Positions 53,611 to 63,925 of a stretch of 64,000 nt of DNA are shown here, piece after piece (position 1 is the stretch's first letter; each line of letters opens with the position of its first letter). The stretch lies in contig JAIBAY010000009.1 in assembly GCA_019694975.1 (NCBI GenBank), positions 82,235 through 146,234 on the forward strand. The letters are read 5' to 3'. The position numbers and the translations under genes are program-made. The DNA is from Chitinophagales bacterium (GTDB taxonomy: Bacteria; Bacteroidota; Bacteroidia; Chitinophagales; UBA10324). The notes under the pieces are model-generated. The model had not been told where the DNA came from and did no database searches. It saw nothing but the letters and a program-made list of their open reading frames with translations.

Positions 53611-56589
53611 ATGGTAAGAAATATACTTTTTGCAGCAGCGCTCTTGCTTTCAGCTACAGCACAGGCTCAAAATTTCGCTGTGCAGGGCACGGTAACAGGA
53701 TCTGATGATGGTCAGCCCATGACCGGTGTTAACGTGGTGGTTAAAGGAGGCACTGCAGGTGCATCCACTGATATTGATGGCCATTACAGCTTAAATGTTA
53801 GTGCCGGCACCGATACCCTGATCTTTTCTTATCTCGGTTACATAACGCAGCACATCGGTATAAACAACCGCAATGTGGTGGATGTGGTATTGCCATTGGA
53901 TGTAGCGATACTGGACGACATCGTAGTGGTGGGATATGGCACGCAGAAAAAGAGTGATCTCACTGGTGCCGTGTCTTCCGTACGGGGCTCCGATCTTACA
54001 AAGATACCGGCCGCTTCACCGGTGCAGGCATTGCAGGGCAAGGTAGCAGGCGTGCAGGTTACCAGCACTTCCGGTGCGCCCGGTGCAGGGGCGGTGGTGC
54101 GGGTAAGAGGCGTCGGCACCTTTAACAATTCATCACCTATTTATGTGGTGGATGGCGTGATACTCGATGATATCTCATTCTTAAATTCGGGTGATATTCA
54201 GTCGATGGAAGTATTGAAGGATGCTTCGGCAACAGCCATCTATGGTTCGAGAGGTTCGAATGGTGTAATAATGGTTACCACGAAGCAGGGGAAAGCCGGT
54301 GGCCAGGAAACGCCTACCGTAAACTTTGATGCGGAATATTCATCACAGATTCTTGCAAAGAAAATTGAATTGCTGGATGGAAAAGAGTTCGCCGCTTATG
54401 TTAACGATATCACGCCGGGTTCTTATAATAACCTCGATGCAGTGCCCAACACAGACTGGCAGGACCTCGTCTTCCAGAATGCGCCGATGCAGAATTATCA
54501 CCTCTCTGTTGCAGGGTCTTCCCCTAAATCGCAATATTATGTGGGCCTTGGATATTTCAATCAGCAGGGTATTATTGAAAAATCCAACTATGAACGATTC
54601 ACCTTTCAGCTGAATAACATTTATAATCTTTCAAAAAACTTCAGGCTGGGCAACAACCTTACCTTTGCCCCTTATGAGCAGCAGAACACAGCCAATGCGA
54701 CGTATGGCGCTTACCGCGCACAGCCTGTTGCTGTTCCCTTTAATCCTGACAGTACATACGGTGAGGTGCCGGGCGTGGGAAATCCGCTGGCGGATATAGA
54801 ATACACCAACAACTTTGAGAAAGGTTTGCGCACGGTGGGCAATGTATTTGGCGACGTGAAATTTCTGCAGGCATTCACCTTCAGAACAAGTTTTGGCGTT
54901 GATATGAACTATCAGAAGAACCGGAGCTTCACACCGGTTTTCTATGTGTCACCCCAGCAGCAGAATGAAGTGAACGATCTGTTCGTCGGCAACTCCGAGA
55001 ATGTTAACTGGTTATGGGAAAATACACTCAATTATAAGAAGACATTTGATAAGCACTCCGTGGATGCACTGGCCGGTTATACCATGCAGGAAGCCAGTTC
55101 TGAATTCCTGAGCGCCGCAGCCACCAATATACTCGGTGATACCAAGAATCTCTGGTACCTGAATGCAGACAATATCAATCCAACGAGTATCAGCAATGGT
55201 GTGGACCCGAACCTAAATTATTCGCTTATCTCTTATCTCTTCAGGGCCAACTATACCTACAACAGCAAGTACCTGTTAACGGCCACATTCAGAAGAGACG
55301 GATCCTCCAAGTTTAATATCAACAACCGTTATTCTAATTTCCCATCGATCGCTGGCGGCTGGAATATCGGTAATGAAACGTTCATGGAAAGTGTACCCGC
55401 AATTTCCAATATGAAACTGCGTGCCAGCTACGGAGTGATCGGCAATGAGAAAATTAATTATCTGGATCAGTACGCTTTAGTGCTGAACCAGGTGAATGGT
55501 GTTTTCGGGCAGAGTGAAGCGCTGCTCCCCGGTTCAACCTATGGTAAAACCGGTAATCCTGATTTGAAGTGGGAGAGTACTAAGCAAACCGACATCGGCC
55601 TTGAGATTGGCTTCCTTCAAAACAGGTTATCCACGGAATTTGATTTTTACAGCCGGACTACCGATGACATCCTCGTGGAACTTTCAACACCCGGATATTT
55701 TGGCAATGGTGAAGGCGTCAAAGTGCGTTACAATGCAGGTTCCGTATTGAACCGCGGTTTTGAATTTAACGTGGCCTGGAACGATGAGGTAAATGGTTTT
55801 CATTACCGGATTGGCCTGCTTGGTACCACTATTCATAATGAAGTGCTCAGCGTTGGTGGCAACAGCGGCGTTGATTCTGTATTGTTTGGCGGAAACCTCG
55901 GTAATGGTCAGACCGTAACCCAAAGCAGCGTTGGAAACCCGATTGGCTCCTTCTTTGGCTACCAGACCGATGGTATCTTTCAAAACGAGGCTGAACTGGC
56001 AGCTTATCCGCATGAATCACTCACCGGCGTGGGTGACCTGCGCTTCGTGGATCAGAACGGTGATGGAAAAATTAATGCGCAGGACAGGGTGTTCCTCGGC
56101 TCACCAATTCCCGATTTTGTATATGGCATTAACCTCGAAGCATCGTATAAAGGCTTTGATCTGTCTGTTGATTTACAAGGCCAGCTTGGCAATGAATTGT
56201 ATAACGGTAAAGAAGCAGTGCGTCCCGACCTTTATAATTTTGAAGTGCACGTGATCGATCACTGGACCGGCGAAGGAACGAGCACCACAGAGCCGCGGGC
56301 TGCATCTGGCGGCGTGAATTATGCTCCATCCGACCGCTTTATCCAGGACGGTTCATTTCTCCGGTTGAGAAGTGTAACGCTCGGCTACAGCTTTTCACAA
56401 AGCATTGCTTCAAAAATTCACATGAAGGAAGCGCGCCTGTATATCCGTGGCACCAACCTTTTTACCATCACCCAATTCACCGGCTATACACCTGAAATTG
56501 GCAGCGAGGATGTGCTGTCCAATGGCATTGACCTTGGCACCTATCCTATAACATCCATCTATTCATTGGGTCTTAATCTTACCTTCTAA
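53611..56589 (+). CDS. SusC/RagA-family TonB-dependent outer-membrane transporter
   Basis: About 992 residues, started at 53611 (MVRNILFAAALLLSATAQAQ), which gives a signal peptide; a start at 53533 overlaps the regulator stop. It has an N-terminal carboxypeptidase D-like domain (GTVTGSDDGQPMTGVNVVVKGGTAGASTDIDG), a TonB-plug domain (LDDIVVVGYGTQKKSDLTGAV, GVQVTSTSGAPGAGAVVRVRG, SPIYVVDGV), and a C-terminal beta-barrel ending GLNLTF. It would import oligosaccharides with the SusD encoded next, 11 bp downstream. Confidence 0.95.
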   Translation: MVRNILFAAALLLSATAQAQNFAVQGTVTGSDDGQPMTGVNVVVKGGTAGASTDIDGHYSLNVSAGTDTLIFSYLGYITQHIGINNRNVVDVVLPLDVAILDDIVVVGYGTQKKSDLTGAVSSVRGSDLTKIPAASPVQALQGKVAGVQVTSTSGAPGAGAVVRVRGVGTFNNSSPIYVVDGVILDDISFLNSGDIQSMEVLKDASATAIYGSRGSNGVIMVTTKQGKAGGQETPTVNFDAEYSSQILAKKIELLDGKEFAAYVNDITPGSYNNLDAVPNTDWQDLVFQNAPMQNYHLSVAGSSPKSQYYVGLGYFNQQGIIEKSNYERFTFQLNNIYNLSKNFRLGNNLTFAPYEQQNTANATYGAYRAQPVAVPFNPDSTYGEVPGVGNPLADIEYTNNFEKGLRTVGNVFGDVKFLQAFTFRTSFGVDMNYQKNRSFTPVFYVSPQQQNEVNDLFVGNSENVNWLWENTLNYKKTFDKHSVDALAGYTMQEASSEFLSAAATNILGDTKNLWYLNADNINPTSISNGVDPNLNYSLISYLFRANYTYNSKYLLTATFRRDGSSKFNINNRYSNFPSIAGGWNIGNETFMESVPAISNMKLRASYGVIGNEKINYLDQYALVLNQVNGVFGQSEALLPGSTYGKTGNPDLKWESTKQTDIGLEIGFLQNRLSTEFDFYSRTTDDILVELSTPGYFGNGEGVKVRYNAGSVLNRGFEFNVAWNDEVNGFHYRIGLLGTTIHNEVLSVGGNSGVDSVLFGGNLGNGQTVTQSSVGNPIGSFFGYQTDGIFQNEAELAAYPHESLTGVGDLRFVDQNGDGKINAQDRVFLGSPIPDFVYGINLEASYKGFDLSVDLQGQLGNELYNGKEAVRPDLYNFEVHVIDHWTGEGTSTTEPRAASGGVNYAPSDRFIQDGSFLRLRSVTLGYSFSQSIASKIHMKEARLYIRGTNLFTITQFTGYTPEIGSEDVLSNGIDLGTYPITSIYSLGLNLTF

Positions 56590-56600
56590 CAGCAACTGAT

Positions 56601-58091
56601 ATGAGAACCATCTTAACCCGTTCACTTTTCATCGCGCTGATGCTTATCAGCGGAAGTTGTTCCGATTTTCTCGATAAGGTACCGCAGGGCAATCTTACGC
56701 AGGAGAATTTTCCGGAAACGGCTGATGATGCCTTGCTTGCCACAAATGCAGTGTACAATACATTACGTAACTGGTTTTACCATTCCGGTGGCTATCCGAT
56801 TCTGGATATTATGTCGGATGATGCGCATAAAGGCAGTAACCCATCCGATCAGGCCAATACGGTCGGCCCGTATGATGATTTTTCCATCAGCACCAGCCAG
56901 GATGGCTTGTCAAGATGGTGGAGTGCGGTATATGAAGGAATTAAACGCGCCAATGTGGTGATTGAAAAAGTGCCGGAGATCAGCATGGATGAAACCCTGC
57001 GTGACCGGTATGTAGCTGAAGCCAGGTTTTTGAGAGGGTTATACTATTTCGATCTCGTACGCGCATGGGGCGGCGTTCCTATCATCACCTCTACCACACC
57101 TGAACTCAACGTGCCACGTTCCTCAAAAGAAGATGTGTATGCACTCGTCAAAGACGACTTGTTGTTTGCCGTCGATCATCTGCCGGAAAAAACTGCGCTC
57201 AATCCTGCTGACTATGGACGGGCTACTAAAGGAGCAGCCGAAGCACTGCTAGCTAAGGTGTACCTCTTTGACGGCGACAATCAGAATGCAGCCAACTATG
57301 CATTGGATGTTATCAACGGACATCTATATGCACTCGACCCCAACTTTTCTCATACCTTTTCACTCGACGGACAATACAATTCGGAATCCGTCTTTGAAAT
57401 CGGCGCTATAGAATATGAGGGACAGGAAAACGGGGGCAATCAATATTCAAATGTGCAGGGTGTACGCGGAACACCAAACCGCGGATGGGGATTTAACAGG
57501 CCATCCATTAACCTGCGCGATTCTTTTGAGCCGGGCGATCCGCGGATGGATGCCACCATCATATTCCTCGGAGAAGTAATTGATGGTGTCACTATTCTTG
57601 GCGATGGGAGCACACCGGATGTAACCTACACGGATGCTACCAATACAGTGGTAAAAGAGATTGAATGTTATAATCAGAAGATATGGATTCCCGGAACATC
57701 CACCAGTGAGCAGTGGGGCCATAACCGCCGGCTTATCCGCTATGCTGAAGTGCTGTTGATTGCTGCGGAAGCATTGAACCAGAACGGTCAGACTGCCGAT
57801 GCATTGAAATATCTGAACGAGGTAAGGGCCAGGGCAAGGGAAGGTAATGCCAGTATTCTTCCCGACATCACCGAAACAAATAAAGATGCCCTGAATGACC
57901 TGATCCTGAAAGAACGCCGGTCAGAGCTCGCGATGGAAGGTGTCAGATTCTGGGACCTCGTGCGCACCGGCAAAGCCGCCTCAGTGCTCGGCCCCCTTGG
58001 ATTTAAAACCAATAAAAACGAATTACTGCCCATACCACAAACGGAGATAGATATTTCACAAGGCACACTTTCTCAGAATCCGGGATGGTAA
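56601..58091 (+). CDS. SusD/RagB-family glycan-binding lipoprotein
   Basis: 496 residues with lipobox ISGSC (Cys20). The TPR-like SusD fold is supported by NAVYNTLRNWF, IKRANVVIEKVPEI, ARFLRGLYYFDLVRAWGGVPI, GAAEALLAKVYLF, RYAEVLLIAAEALNQ, LNEVRARARE, LILKERRSELAMEGVRFWDLVRTG and LLPIPQTEIDIS. It forms the lid of the SusC channel and binds the substrate on the surface. Contiguous with susC. Confidence 0.95.
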   Translation: MRTILTRSLFIALMLISGSCSDFLDKVPQGNLTQENFPETADDALLATNAVYNTLRNWFYHSGGYPILDIMSDDAHKGSNPSDQANTVGPYDDFSISTSQDGLSRWWSAVYEGIKRANVVIEKVPEISMDETLRDRYVAEARFLRGLYYFDLVRAWGGVPIITSTTPELNVPRSSKEDVYALVKDDLLFAVDHLPEKTALNPADYGRATKGAAEALLAKVYLFDGDNQNAANYALDVINGHLYALDPNFSHTFSLDGQYNSESVFEIGAIEYEGQENGGNQYSNVQGVRGTPNRGWGFNRPSINLRDSFEPGDPRMDATIIFLGEVIDGVTILGDGSTPDVTYTDATNTVVKEIECYNQKIWIPGTSTSEQWGHNRRLIRYAEVLLIAAEALNQNGQTADALKYLNEVRARAREGNASILPDITETNKDALNDLILKERRSELAMEGVRFWDLVRTGKAASVLGPLGFKTNKNELLPIPQTEIDISQGTLSQNPGW

Positions 58092-58152
58092 TCACGATTT
58101 TTTAGTTCAATTTTGCATAAACCAATTTTTTTAACCCAAATTAAAAATCACA

Positions 58153-59418
58153 ATGAAAAACATGAAATGGATTATGAGTTCCATGGTAGCTATTGCGCTT
58201 TTCGCCATCCTGGTACAAAGTTGTAAGAAAGACGAGCCGGTGGCATTGACGCTTTCATCTCTCACTGCAGGCGGTGTTGATCTGAACGGCGCTTCCAGTG
58301 CAACGGGTGTTGCCACGGATGCTGCTATTGCCGCGGTTTTTTCAACGGATGTTGATGCTGCTACCGCGAATTCAACCAACATCACACTTACCCGTGATTA
58401 TGATGCTGCATCGGTTGATCTCACCATCAGCACCAGCGGCAGCACTGTTACCATTACACCGAATGATGAACTGGCTACAGGCGCTTTGTATGAACTGTCT
58501 ATCGGTGGCCTGAAATCTACCGAAGGTGAAATGCTTGCAGCAACCATCACCAGGACCTTCACCACAGCGGGCACTTTCGCTCCTGCAGGTGCTGTTGCGT
58601 ACTGGGATTTTGAAAATTCATCGGTGAATGATTTAACCGGTGCTTACACCGCTGCTGAAAATACAGATGTAACTTTTGCTGCCTCTAAGAGCACGGTATT
58701 GGGACAAGCTGCCTATTTCAACGGACATACCACTTACATTGAATATCCGGGCGGACCTACCCTGATGAACACTGCCAGCTTTGCACTCAGCTTCTGGGTA
58801 AAAGCAGAAAGCGCAGGCCATGTTGATGGAAGCGGTAACCCCAAAGGAAATTTTGTAATGGGAACAGGATTCTTCAAAGGATTCCAGTTTGAAATCCCCG
58901 GCGATTATGCATGGTGCAAAATTGCCGCACAGTACGACTGTGGTACTGTTACCGAAGGTGAAGATTGCTGGTTCCCCGGTGACGGTGTAACTAAAGACAA
59001 CGGTGGCTGGCAAGGCTGGATTTTCTGCAAAGACCTCACCGGAAGCGGTGGTGTTGCAGCTTTGTTGAAAGACAACTGGGCGCATGTTGTATTTACTTAT
59101 GATGCTGCGAGCAAAATTGGTTCTATGTACATCAATGGTGAATTGATGAAAGCACAGGATTTCAATTTGTGGCCTGCAGGTGCCAACAAACTCAATGCAG
59201 TTGGTTTGAAGTTTGACCCTACCGCTACCGATGTAGGCCAGGGATTTGTATTCGGTTTTGCTGAAGATAAATCAAGTGCACTGTTCTCTACTGAACCTTG
59301 GGGTAATGTGAATTCACCTGATTCCAACCACTTCCAGGGCTGGCTCGATGATGTGAGAGTGTATCACAGGGCATTGACACAGGATGAAATCACCCTGATG
59401 TACAACTCAAGTAAGTAA
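58153..59418 (+). CDS. LamG-domain surface lipoprotein (SGBP-like)
   Basis: 421 residues with lipobox LVQSC (Cys24). An N-terminal bacterial Ig-like domain (~30-140, LTSLTAGGVDLNG-like start, ending TRTFTT) is followed by a LamG/concanavalin A-like lectin domain (~145-421: YWDFENSSVNDLTGAY, FALSFWVKAES, NWAHVVFTYDAAS, GWLDDVRVYHRALTQDEI). It occupies the SusE/F position after SusCD, so a surface glycan-binding role is inferred. The same Ig-like module occurs twice in the next gene. Confidence 0.85.
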   Translation: MKNMKWIMSSMVAIALFAILVQSCKKDEPVALTLSSLTAGGVDLNGASSATGVATDAAIAAVFSTDVDAATANSTNITLTRDYDAASVDLTISTSGSTVTITPNDELATGALYELSIGGLKSTEGEMLAATITRTFTTAGTFAPAGAVAYWDFENSSVNDLTGAYTAAENTDVTFAASKSTVLGQAAYFNGHTTYIEYPGGPTLMNTASFALSFWVKAESAGHVDGSGNPKGNFVMGTGFFKGFQFEIPGDYAWCKIAAQYDCGTVTEGEDCWFPGDGVTKDNGGWQGWIFCKDLTGSGGVAALLKDNWAHVVFTYDAASKIGSMYINGELMKAQDFNLWPAGANKLNAVGLKFDPTATDVGQGFVFGFAEDKSSALFSTEPWGNVNSPDSNHFQGWLDDVRVYHRALTQDEITLMYNSSK

Positions 59419-59455
59419 TACCACAATACGTGGCATATCATTAAGCAGTTTAACT

Positions 59456-59492
59456 CCAAAGGTTCCCTGTCCTATAGGCCGGGAACCTTTGG
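59456..59492 (+). terminator. Strong hairpin between the SGBP and second GH144 genes
   Basis: A perfect 12-bp stem (CCAAAGGTTCCC/GGGAACCTTTGG) with a 13-nt loop and a TTTGTTTA tail. It may terminate part of the transcripts so that SusCD and SGBP are made in excess of the enzymes, or act as an RNA stabiliser. Confidence 0.75.
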
Positions 59493-59516
59493 TTTGTTTA
59501 GACACTCTGTTGTCAG

Positions 59517-61502
59517 ATGATGGGTAAAAACAGGATCATATTTTTTTTGCTGCTGCTGGTAATTGATTTTTCCTGCAAAAAAAATGATGCGCCCGTAACT
59601 CCCGGATTGCTGCAACTGTCCACGATCCGCATCGGAACCGAAGTATTACATTTTACCGCCGGCGCGTTGAATGATGAGATACCGGTTGATCAGCCATTGG
59701 TCATTACTTTCTCCTCAGCGCTTGATACCGGCACGGTACGCAATGCCGTTTCCCTCAGTGCAGCAGGTAATAATGTTTCTCTTCAGTTTTCTTTTCTCGA
59801 TAACAATAAAACAATTTCAGCCACACCTTCTTCCGCGCTCCAGCATAATACCATCTATATGCTTGAATTGTCTGATGCCATCAGCGGGGCGCAACACGAA
59901 TCTTTTGCTGGTGTGGTCATTGAGTTTACAACAGTGCATGCTTCATTAAAATTACTTTCAGTTAGTGTAGCAGGACAGGAATTGCTGACCACATCGCGTA
60001 TCACAGATGTAGAAAGGAATTTTCCTGCAATAGCTTCCTTCGATCAGCCGCTTGATCCTGCCTCCCTTGATCAGTATTCGGTAAGAGTGTATAATGGCGG
60101 AGAATATGCCGACATCTCCTACACGCTTAGCGACAGCAATAAAAAAATCAATATTATTGCGAATACTCCCTTAAAGCATTTTGAACGCTATTACCTGACG
60201 CTTTCTGCTCAGATCAAAGGCACCGGTGGAACGGTGTTTGACGGTTATACAAAAGAATTTTTTGCTGCGCTGGATACTGCCCCAAAATTTCCGGTGGTAT
60301 CCGATGATGAGTTACTCACTATCGTGGAAGCAGCCACCTTTAAATATTTTTGGGATAATGCACATCCGGTGAGTGGATTAGCCCTGGAGCGCGAATCTTC
60401 CGGTTACATTGTTACTACAGGAGGTTCAGGTTTCGGTGTGATGGCCATAATGGTAGGTATCAGCAGAAATTTTATTACCAGGCAGGAAGGTGTTGACCGC
60501 CTGGAAAAGATCGTCGACTTTCTCACCAGTGCAGACCGCTTTCATGGTGCCTGGCCGCACTGGATGAACGGCAACAACGGTGAAGTTGTCCCCTTCAGCA
60601 CCAACGACAATGGCGCCGACCTGGTGGAAACATCATTCATGATTCAGGGATTGCTCTCAGTAAGACAGTTTCTGGATGCGGGAAATACACAGGAAAGTAA
60701 CCTCATTGCCAAAATCAATAATCTCTGGAATTCGGTCGAATGGGACTGGTTCACGAAAGGAGGGCAGGATGTACTGTACTGGCACTGGTCGCCGGATAAA
60801 GGCTGGATCATGAATATGCCTATACATGGTTACGATGAAGCATTGATTACCTATCTGCTCGCGGCAGGATCGCCAACACACACAATTACTCCATCCGTTT
60901 ATCATACCGGATGGGCTGGCAACGGCAGCATCATCAATGGCAACAGCTACTATGGCTATTCCCTGCCTGTTGGCTTTGCCTATGGCGGACCGCTCTTCTT
61001 TGCTCATTATTCATTCCTTGGTTTCAACCCGCATAATCTGAAAGATGATTATGCAGACTACTGGGAGCAGAATGTAAATCATTCTCAAATCAACCGTGCG
61101 TACTGCATCGACAATCCTAAGAATTACATCGGATATGGACCATCCTGCTGGGGACTTACCGCAAGCGACAATCAGAGCGGTTACAGTGCGCATTCTCCCA
61201 CCAACGACCTGGGCGTGATCGCACCTACTGCAGCACTTTCCTCTTTTCCATACACACCGGAAGCATCCATGCAAGCCCTGAGATTTTTCTACTATACGTT
61301 AGGTGATAAATTATGGGGGCCATATGGTTTTTACGATGCGTTCAATCCAACGGAAGGCTGGTATGGCACATCAGACCTGGCCATCGATGAAGGCCCGATC
61401 ATCGTGATGATTGAAAACTACAGGACAGGATTGTTATGGAATCTTTTTATGTCGTGCCCTGAAGTAAGTACTGCCATGAATAAACTCGGATTTACCAATT
61501 AA
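59517..61502 (+). CDS. GH144-type glycoside hydrolase with two N-terminal Ig-like domains, lipoprotein
   Basis: 661 residues with lipobox IDFSC (Cys20). Two Ig-like domains (~30-140 and ~145-255) precede the GH144-type domain (~265-661). The catalytic region has ATFKYFWDNAHPVSGLALERESSG, GGSGFGVMAIMVGISRNFITRQEGV, WPHWMNGNNGEVVPFS, VETSFMIQGLL, YDEALITYLLAAGSPTHTI, SCWGLTASD and DEGPIIVMIENYRTGLLWNL. It is more distant from the first GH144 protein than a recent duplicate would be, so the two may differ in endo- or exo-action. Surface-anchored. Confidence 0.87.
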   Translation: MMGKNRIIFFLLLLVIDFSCKKNDAPVTPGLLQLSTIRIGTEVLHFTAGALNDEIPVDQPLVITFSSALDTGTVRNAVSLSAAGNNVSLQFSFLDNNKTISATPSSALQHNTIYMLELSDAISGAQHESFAGVVIEFTTVHASLKLLSVSVAGQELLTTSRITDVERNFPAIASFDQPLDPASLDQYSVRVYNGGEYADISYTLSDSNKKINIIANTPLKHFERYYLTLSAQIKGTGGTVFDGYTKEFFAALDTAPKFPVVSDDELLTIVEAATFKYFWDNAHPVSGLALERESSGYIVTTGGSGFGVMAIMVGISRNFITRQEGVDRLEKIVDFLTSADRFHGAWPHWMNGNNGEVVPFSTNDNGADLVETSFMIQGLLSVRQFLDAGNTQESNLIAKINNLWNSVEWDWFTKGGQDVLYWHWSPDKGWIMNMPIHGYDEALITYLLAAGSPTHTITPSVYHTGWAGNGSIINGNSYYGYSLPVGFAYGGPLFFAHYSFLGFNPHNLKDDYADYWEQNVNHSQINRAYCIDNPKNYIGYGPSCWGLTASDNQSGYSAHSPTNDLGVIAPTAALSSFPYTPEASMQALRFFYYTLGDKLWGPYGFYDAFNPTEGWYGTSDLAIDEGPIIVMIENYRTGLLWNLFMSCPEVSTAMNKLGFTN

Positions 61503-61549
61503 CGGATATAAAACAGCCTTGCCTTTTTTCACCACCATCAAACCATTTC

Positions 61550-63766
61550 ATGAAAAAAATCTTTTTCCTGCTCGCCTTAGTCATTACCATTTTCCTCTCT
61601 CCGTTCAGCACTGCTGCACAGGGCAAGAAGCAGCATTTTATTGATTCCCTGCTTGGGAAAATGACTTTGGAAGAAAAGATTGGTCAGATGACCTTGTTCA
61701 CCTCCGACTGGGATGTGACGGGTCCAACAGTTAGAAGCAATTATCTCGGAGATATCCGGTCGGGCAGGATGGGCTCTATATTCAATGCCTATACCGTGAA
61801 GTATAATCTTGAATTGCAACGTACGGCAGTAGAGCAGACGCGGTTGCATATTCCACTGCTCTTCGGTTACGACGTCATTCACGGCCACCGTACCATATTT
61901 CCGATTCCGCTGGCGGAAGCCTGCAGCTGGGACCTGCAAGCCATGGAGAGATCGGCGAGAATAGCCGCTACGGAAGCTTCCGCAGAAGGCATTAACTGGA
62001 CCTTTGCACCAATGGTGGATATCGCGCGCGACCCGAGATGGGGAAGAGTGATGGAAGGAGCAGGTGAAGATACTTACCTGGGAATACAGATTGCAAAGGC
62101 AAGAGTGAAAGGATTCCAGGGTGATAACTTAAGCAGCAAAAATACCATTGCCGCCTGCGCCAAGCACTATGCAGCATACGGTGCGGCGCAAGCAGGGCGC
62201 GACTATCACACAGTGGATATTTCCGAAAATACTTTACGGGATGTGTACCTGCCGCCTTTTAAAGCATGTGCCGATGCCGGTGTGGCCACTTTTATGACCT
62301 CGTTTAATGAGATCAACGGAGTACCTTCTTCCGGTAATCCGTTTCTGCTGAAAGACATCCTGAAACGTGACTGGAAATGGAATGGATTTATCGTAACGGA
62401 TTACACCTCCATTAATGAAATGGTGCCACACGGTTTTGCAAAGGATGAAAAAGAAGCCGGAGAAGAAGCATTGAATGCAGGTGTTGATATGGATATGCAG
62501 GGCGCCGTTTATTACAATTACACCAAACAGTCATTGGCTGAAAACAAAGTCAGCATCGCGGAAATAGATGATGCGGTGAAAAGGATACTCGGCATCAAGT
62601 ATGACCTTGGGCTTTTCGAAGATCCGTACCGCTATCTTGATCCGAAACGTGAAGCAACGGATATAATGACAAAAGAAAACCTGGAAGCCGCCCGGGATAT
62701 GGCACGCAAGTCGATGGTGCTATTGAAAAATGCAAATAATATTTTGCCGCTTCCCAAAGAAATGACCGTTGCCCTGATTGGCCCGTTGGCTGATGACAAA
62801 GAAGATATGATCGGAGCGTGGTCCGGTGCAGGTGACAGGGCAAAAGCAATCTCTTTATTGCAGGGGATGAATGCAAGCATAAATAACAGCAGTAAAATTT
62901 TGTATGCGAAGGGATGTAATATCAACGATGACTCAACCGGTAATTTCGCGGCTGCTATTGCAATTGCCAACCGGTCTGATGTGATAGTACTGGCACTTGG
63001 AGAAAGTGCTTCGATGTCGGGTGAGGCAGCGAGCCGTTCTGACATCAGTCTTCCCGGTGTTCAGCAGCAACTGTTCGATGCATTGAAAAAAACAGGCAAA
63101 CCCATTGTTGTGGTATTGATGAACGGCCGGCCGATGGTTATTCCTGAACTGGATAAAAACGCTGATGCCATCCTGGAAACATGGTTTGCCGGTACTATGG
63201 CCGGTCATGCTATTGCAGATGTTTTGTATGGAGATTATAATCCTTCCGGTAAACTGGCAATGACTTTTCCAAGAAATGTCGGGCAGATTCCTCTTTATTA
63301 TAACATGAAAAATACCGGACGGCCGTTTGATGAAAACAATAAATACACTTCCAAATATCTTGATGTTCCAAACACTCCGCTCTATCCTTTCGGCTACGGG
63401 CTGAGTTATACACAGTTCACTTACACTGATCTGAAACTGAGCAGCCATAAATTTTCAATGGCCGACTCACTGAAAATATCAGTGACGATAACCAATACCG
63501 GCAAGCGCGATGGTGATGAAGTGGTGCAACTCTATATCCATGATTTAGTGGGCAGTCTCACCCGGCCGGTAAAGGAATTAAAAGGATTTGAAAAGATATC
63601 ATTGAAGGCCGGTGAAAGCAAGACCGTCAGCTTTGTGCTGCATGCAGATGACCTGGCCTTCTACAATGCAAAAATGGTCAGGCAGGCGGAACCGGGAGAG
63701 TTTAAAGTATATGCCGGCGGAAGTTCATCCGGTGGCCTTGAAGGAAGCTTTGAGTTGCTGAGATAA
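61550..63766 (+). CDS. bglX: Glycoside hydrolase family 3 beta-glucosidase (BglX-like)
   Basis: 738 residues with a signal peptide ending STAAQ, so probably periplasmic. The N-terminal TIM barrel has GYDVIHGHRTIFPIPLA, DPRWGRVMEGAGEDTYLG, AKHYAAYG, and the nucleophile D284 in GFIVTDYTSINEM. The alpha/beta sandwich has LALGESASMSGEAASRSDISLPG, with a conserved Glu as likely acid/base. A C-terminal fibronectin III-like domain ends the protein (NTGKRDGDEVVQLYIHD). Next to GH144 it resembles the Bacteroides arrangement where a GH3 enzyme splits sophoro-oligosaccharides. Last gene of the PUL. Confidence 0.93.
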   Translation: MKKIFFLLALVITIFLSPFSTAAQGKKQHFIDSLLGKMTLEEKIGQMTLFTSDWDVTGPTVRSNYLGDIRSGRMGSIFNAYTVKYNLELQRTAVEQTRLHIPLLFGYDVIHGHRTIFPIPLAEACSWDLQAMERSARIAATEASAEGINWTFAPMVDIARDPRWGRVMEGAGEDTYLGIQIAKARVKGFQGDNLSSKNTIAACAKHYAAYGAAQAGRDYHTVDISENTLRDVYLPPFKACADAGVATFMTSFNEINGVPSSGNPFLLKDILKRDWKWNGFIVTDYTSINEMVPHGFAKDEKEAGEEALNAGVDMDMQGAVYYNYTKQSLAENKVSIAEIDDAVKRILGIKYDLGLFEDPYRYLDPKREATDIMTKENLEAARDMARKSMVLLKNANNILPLPKEMTVALIGPLADDKEDMIGAWSGAGDRAKAISLLQGMNASINNSSKILYAKGCNINDDSTGNFAAAIAIANRSDVIVLALGESASMSGEAASRSDISLPGVQQQLFDALKKTGKPIVVVLMNGRPMVIPELDKNADAILETWFAGTMAGHAIADVLYGDYNPSGKLAMTFPRNVGQIPLYYNMKNTGRPFDENNKYTSKYLDVPNTPLYPFGYGLSYTQFTYTDLKLSSHKFSMADSLKISVTITNTGKRDGDEVVQLYIHDLVGSLTRPVKELKGFEKISLKAGESKTVSFVLHADDLAFYNAKMVRQAEPGEFKVYAGGSSSGGLEGSFELLR

Positions 63767-63925
63767 ACTGCGATAGCTGGTGCCGTTAATTTGCGAAACG
63801 TTCCTGTTGTCTGATGCAGGAAGATAGTTCACCTGCATTGTCTGCTGCAGGGTATTTGTATTCCGTAATAGATCAGGGTATTCCCGAAAATGTAGAACTC
63901 AATCTGAGTAAGTATTTCACAGTAT

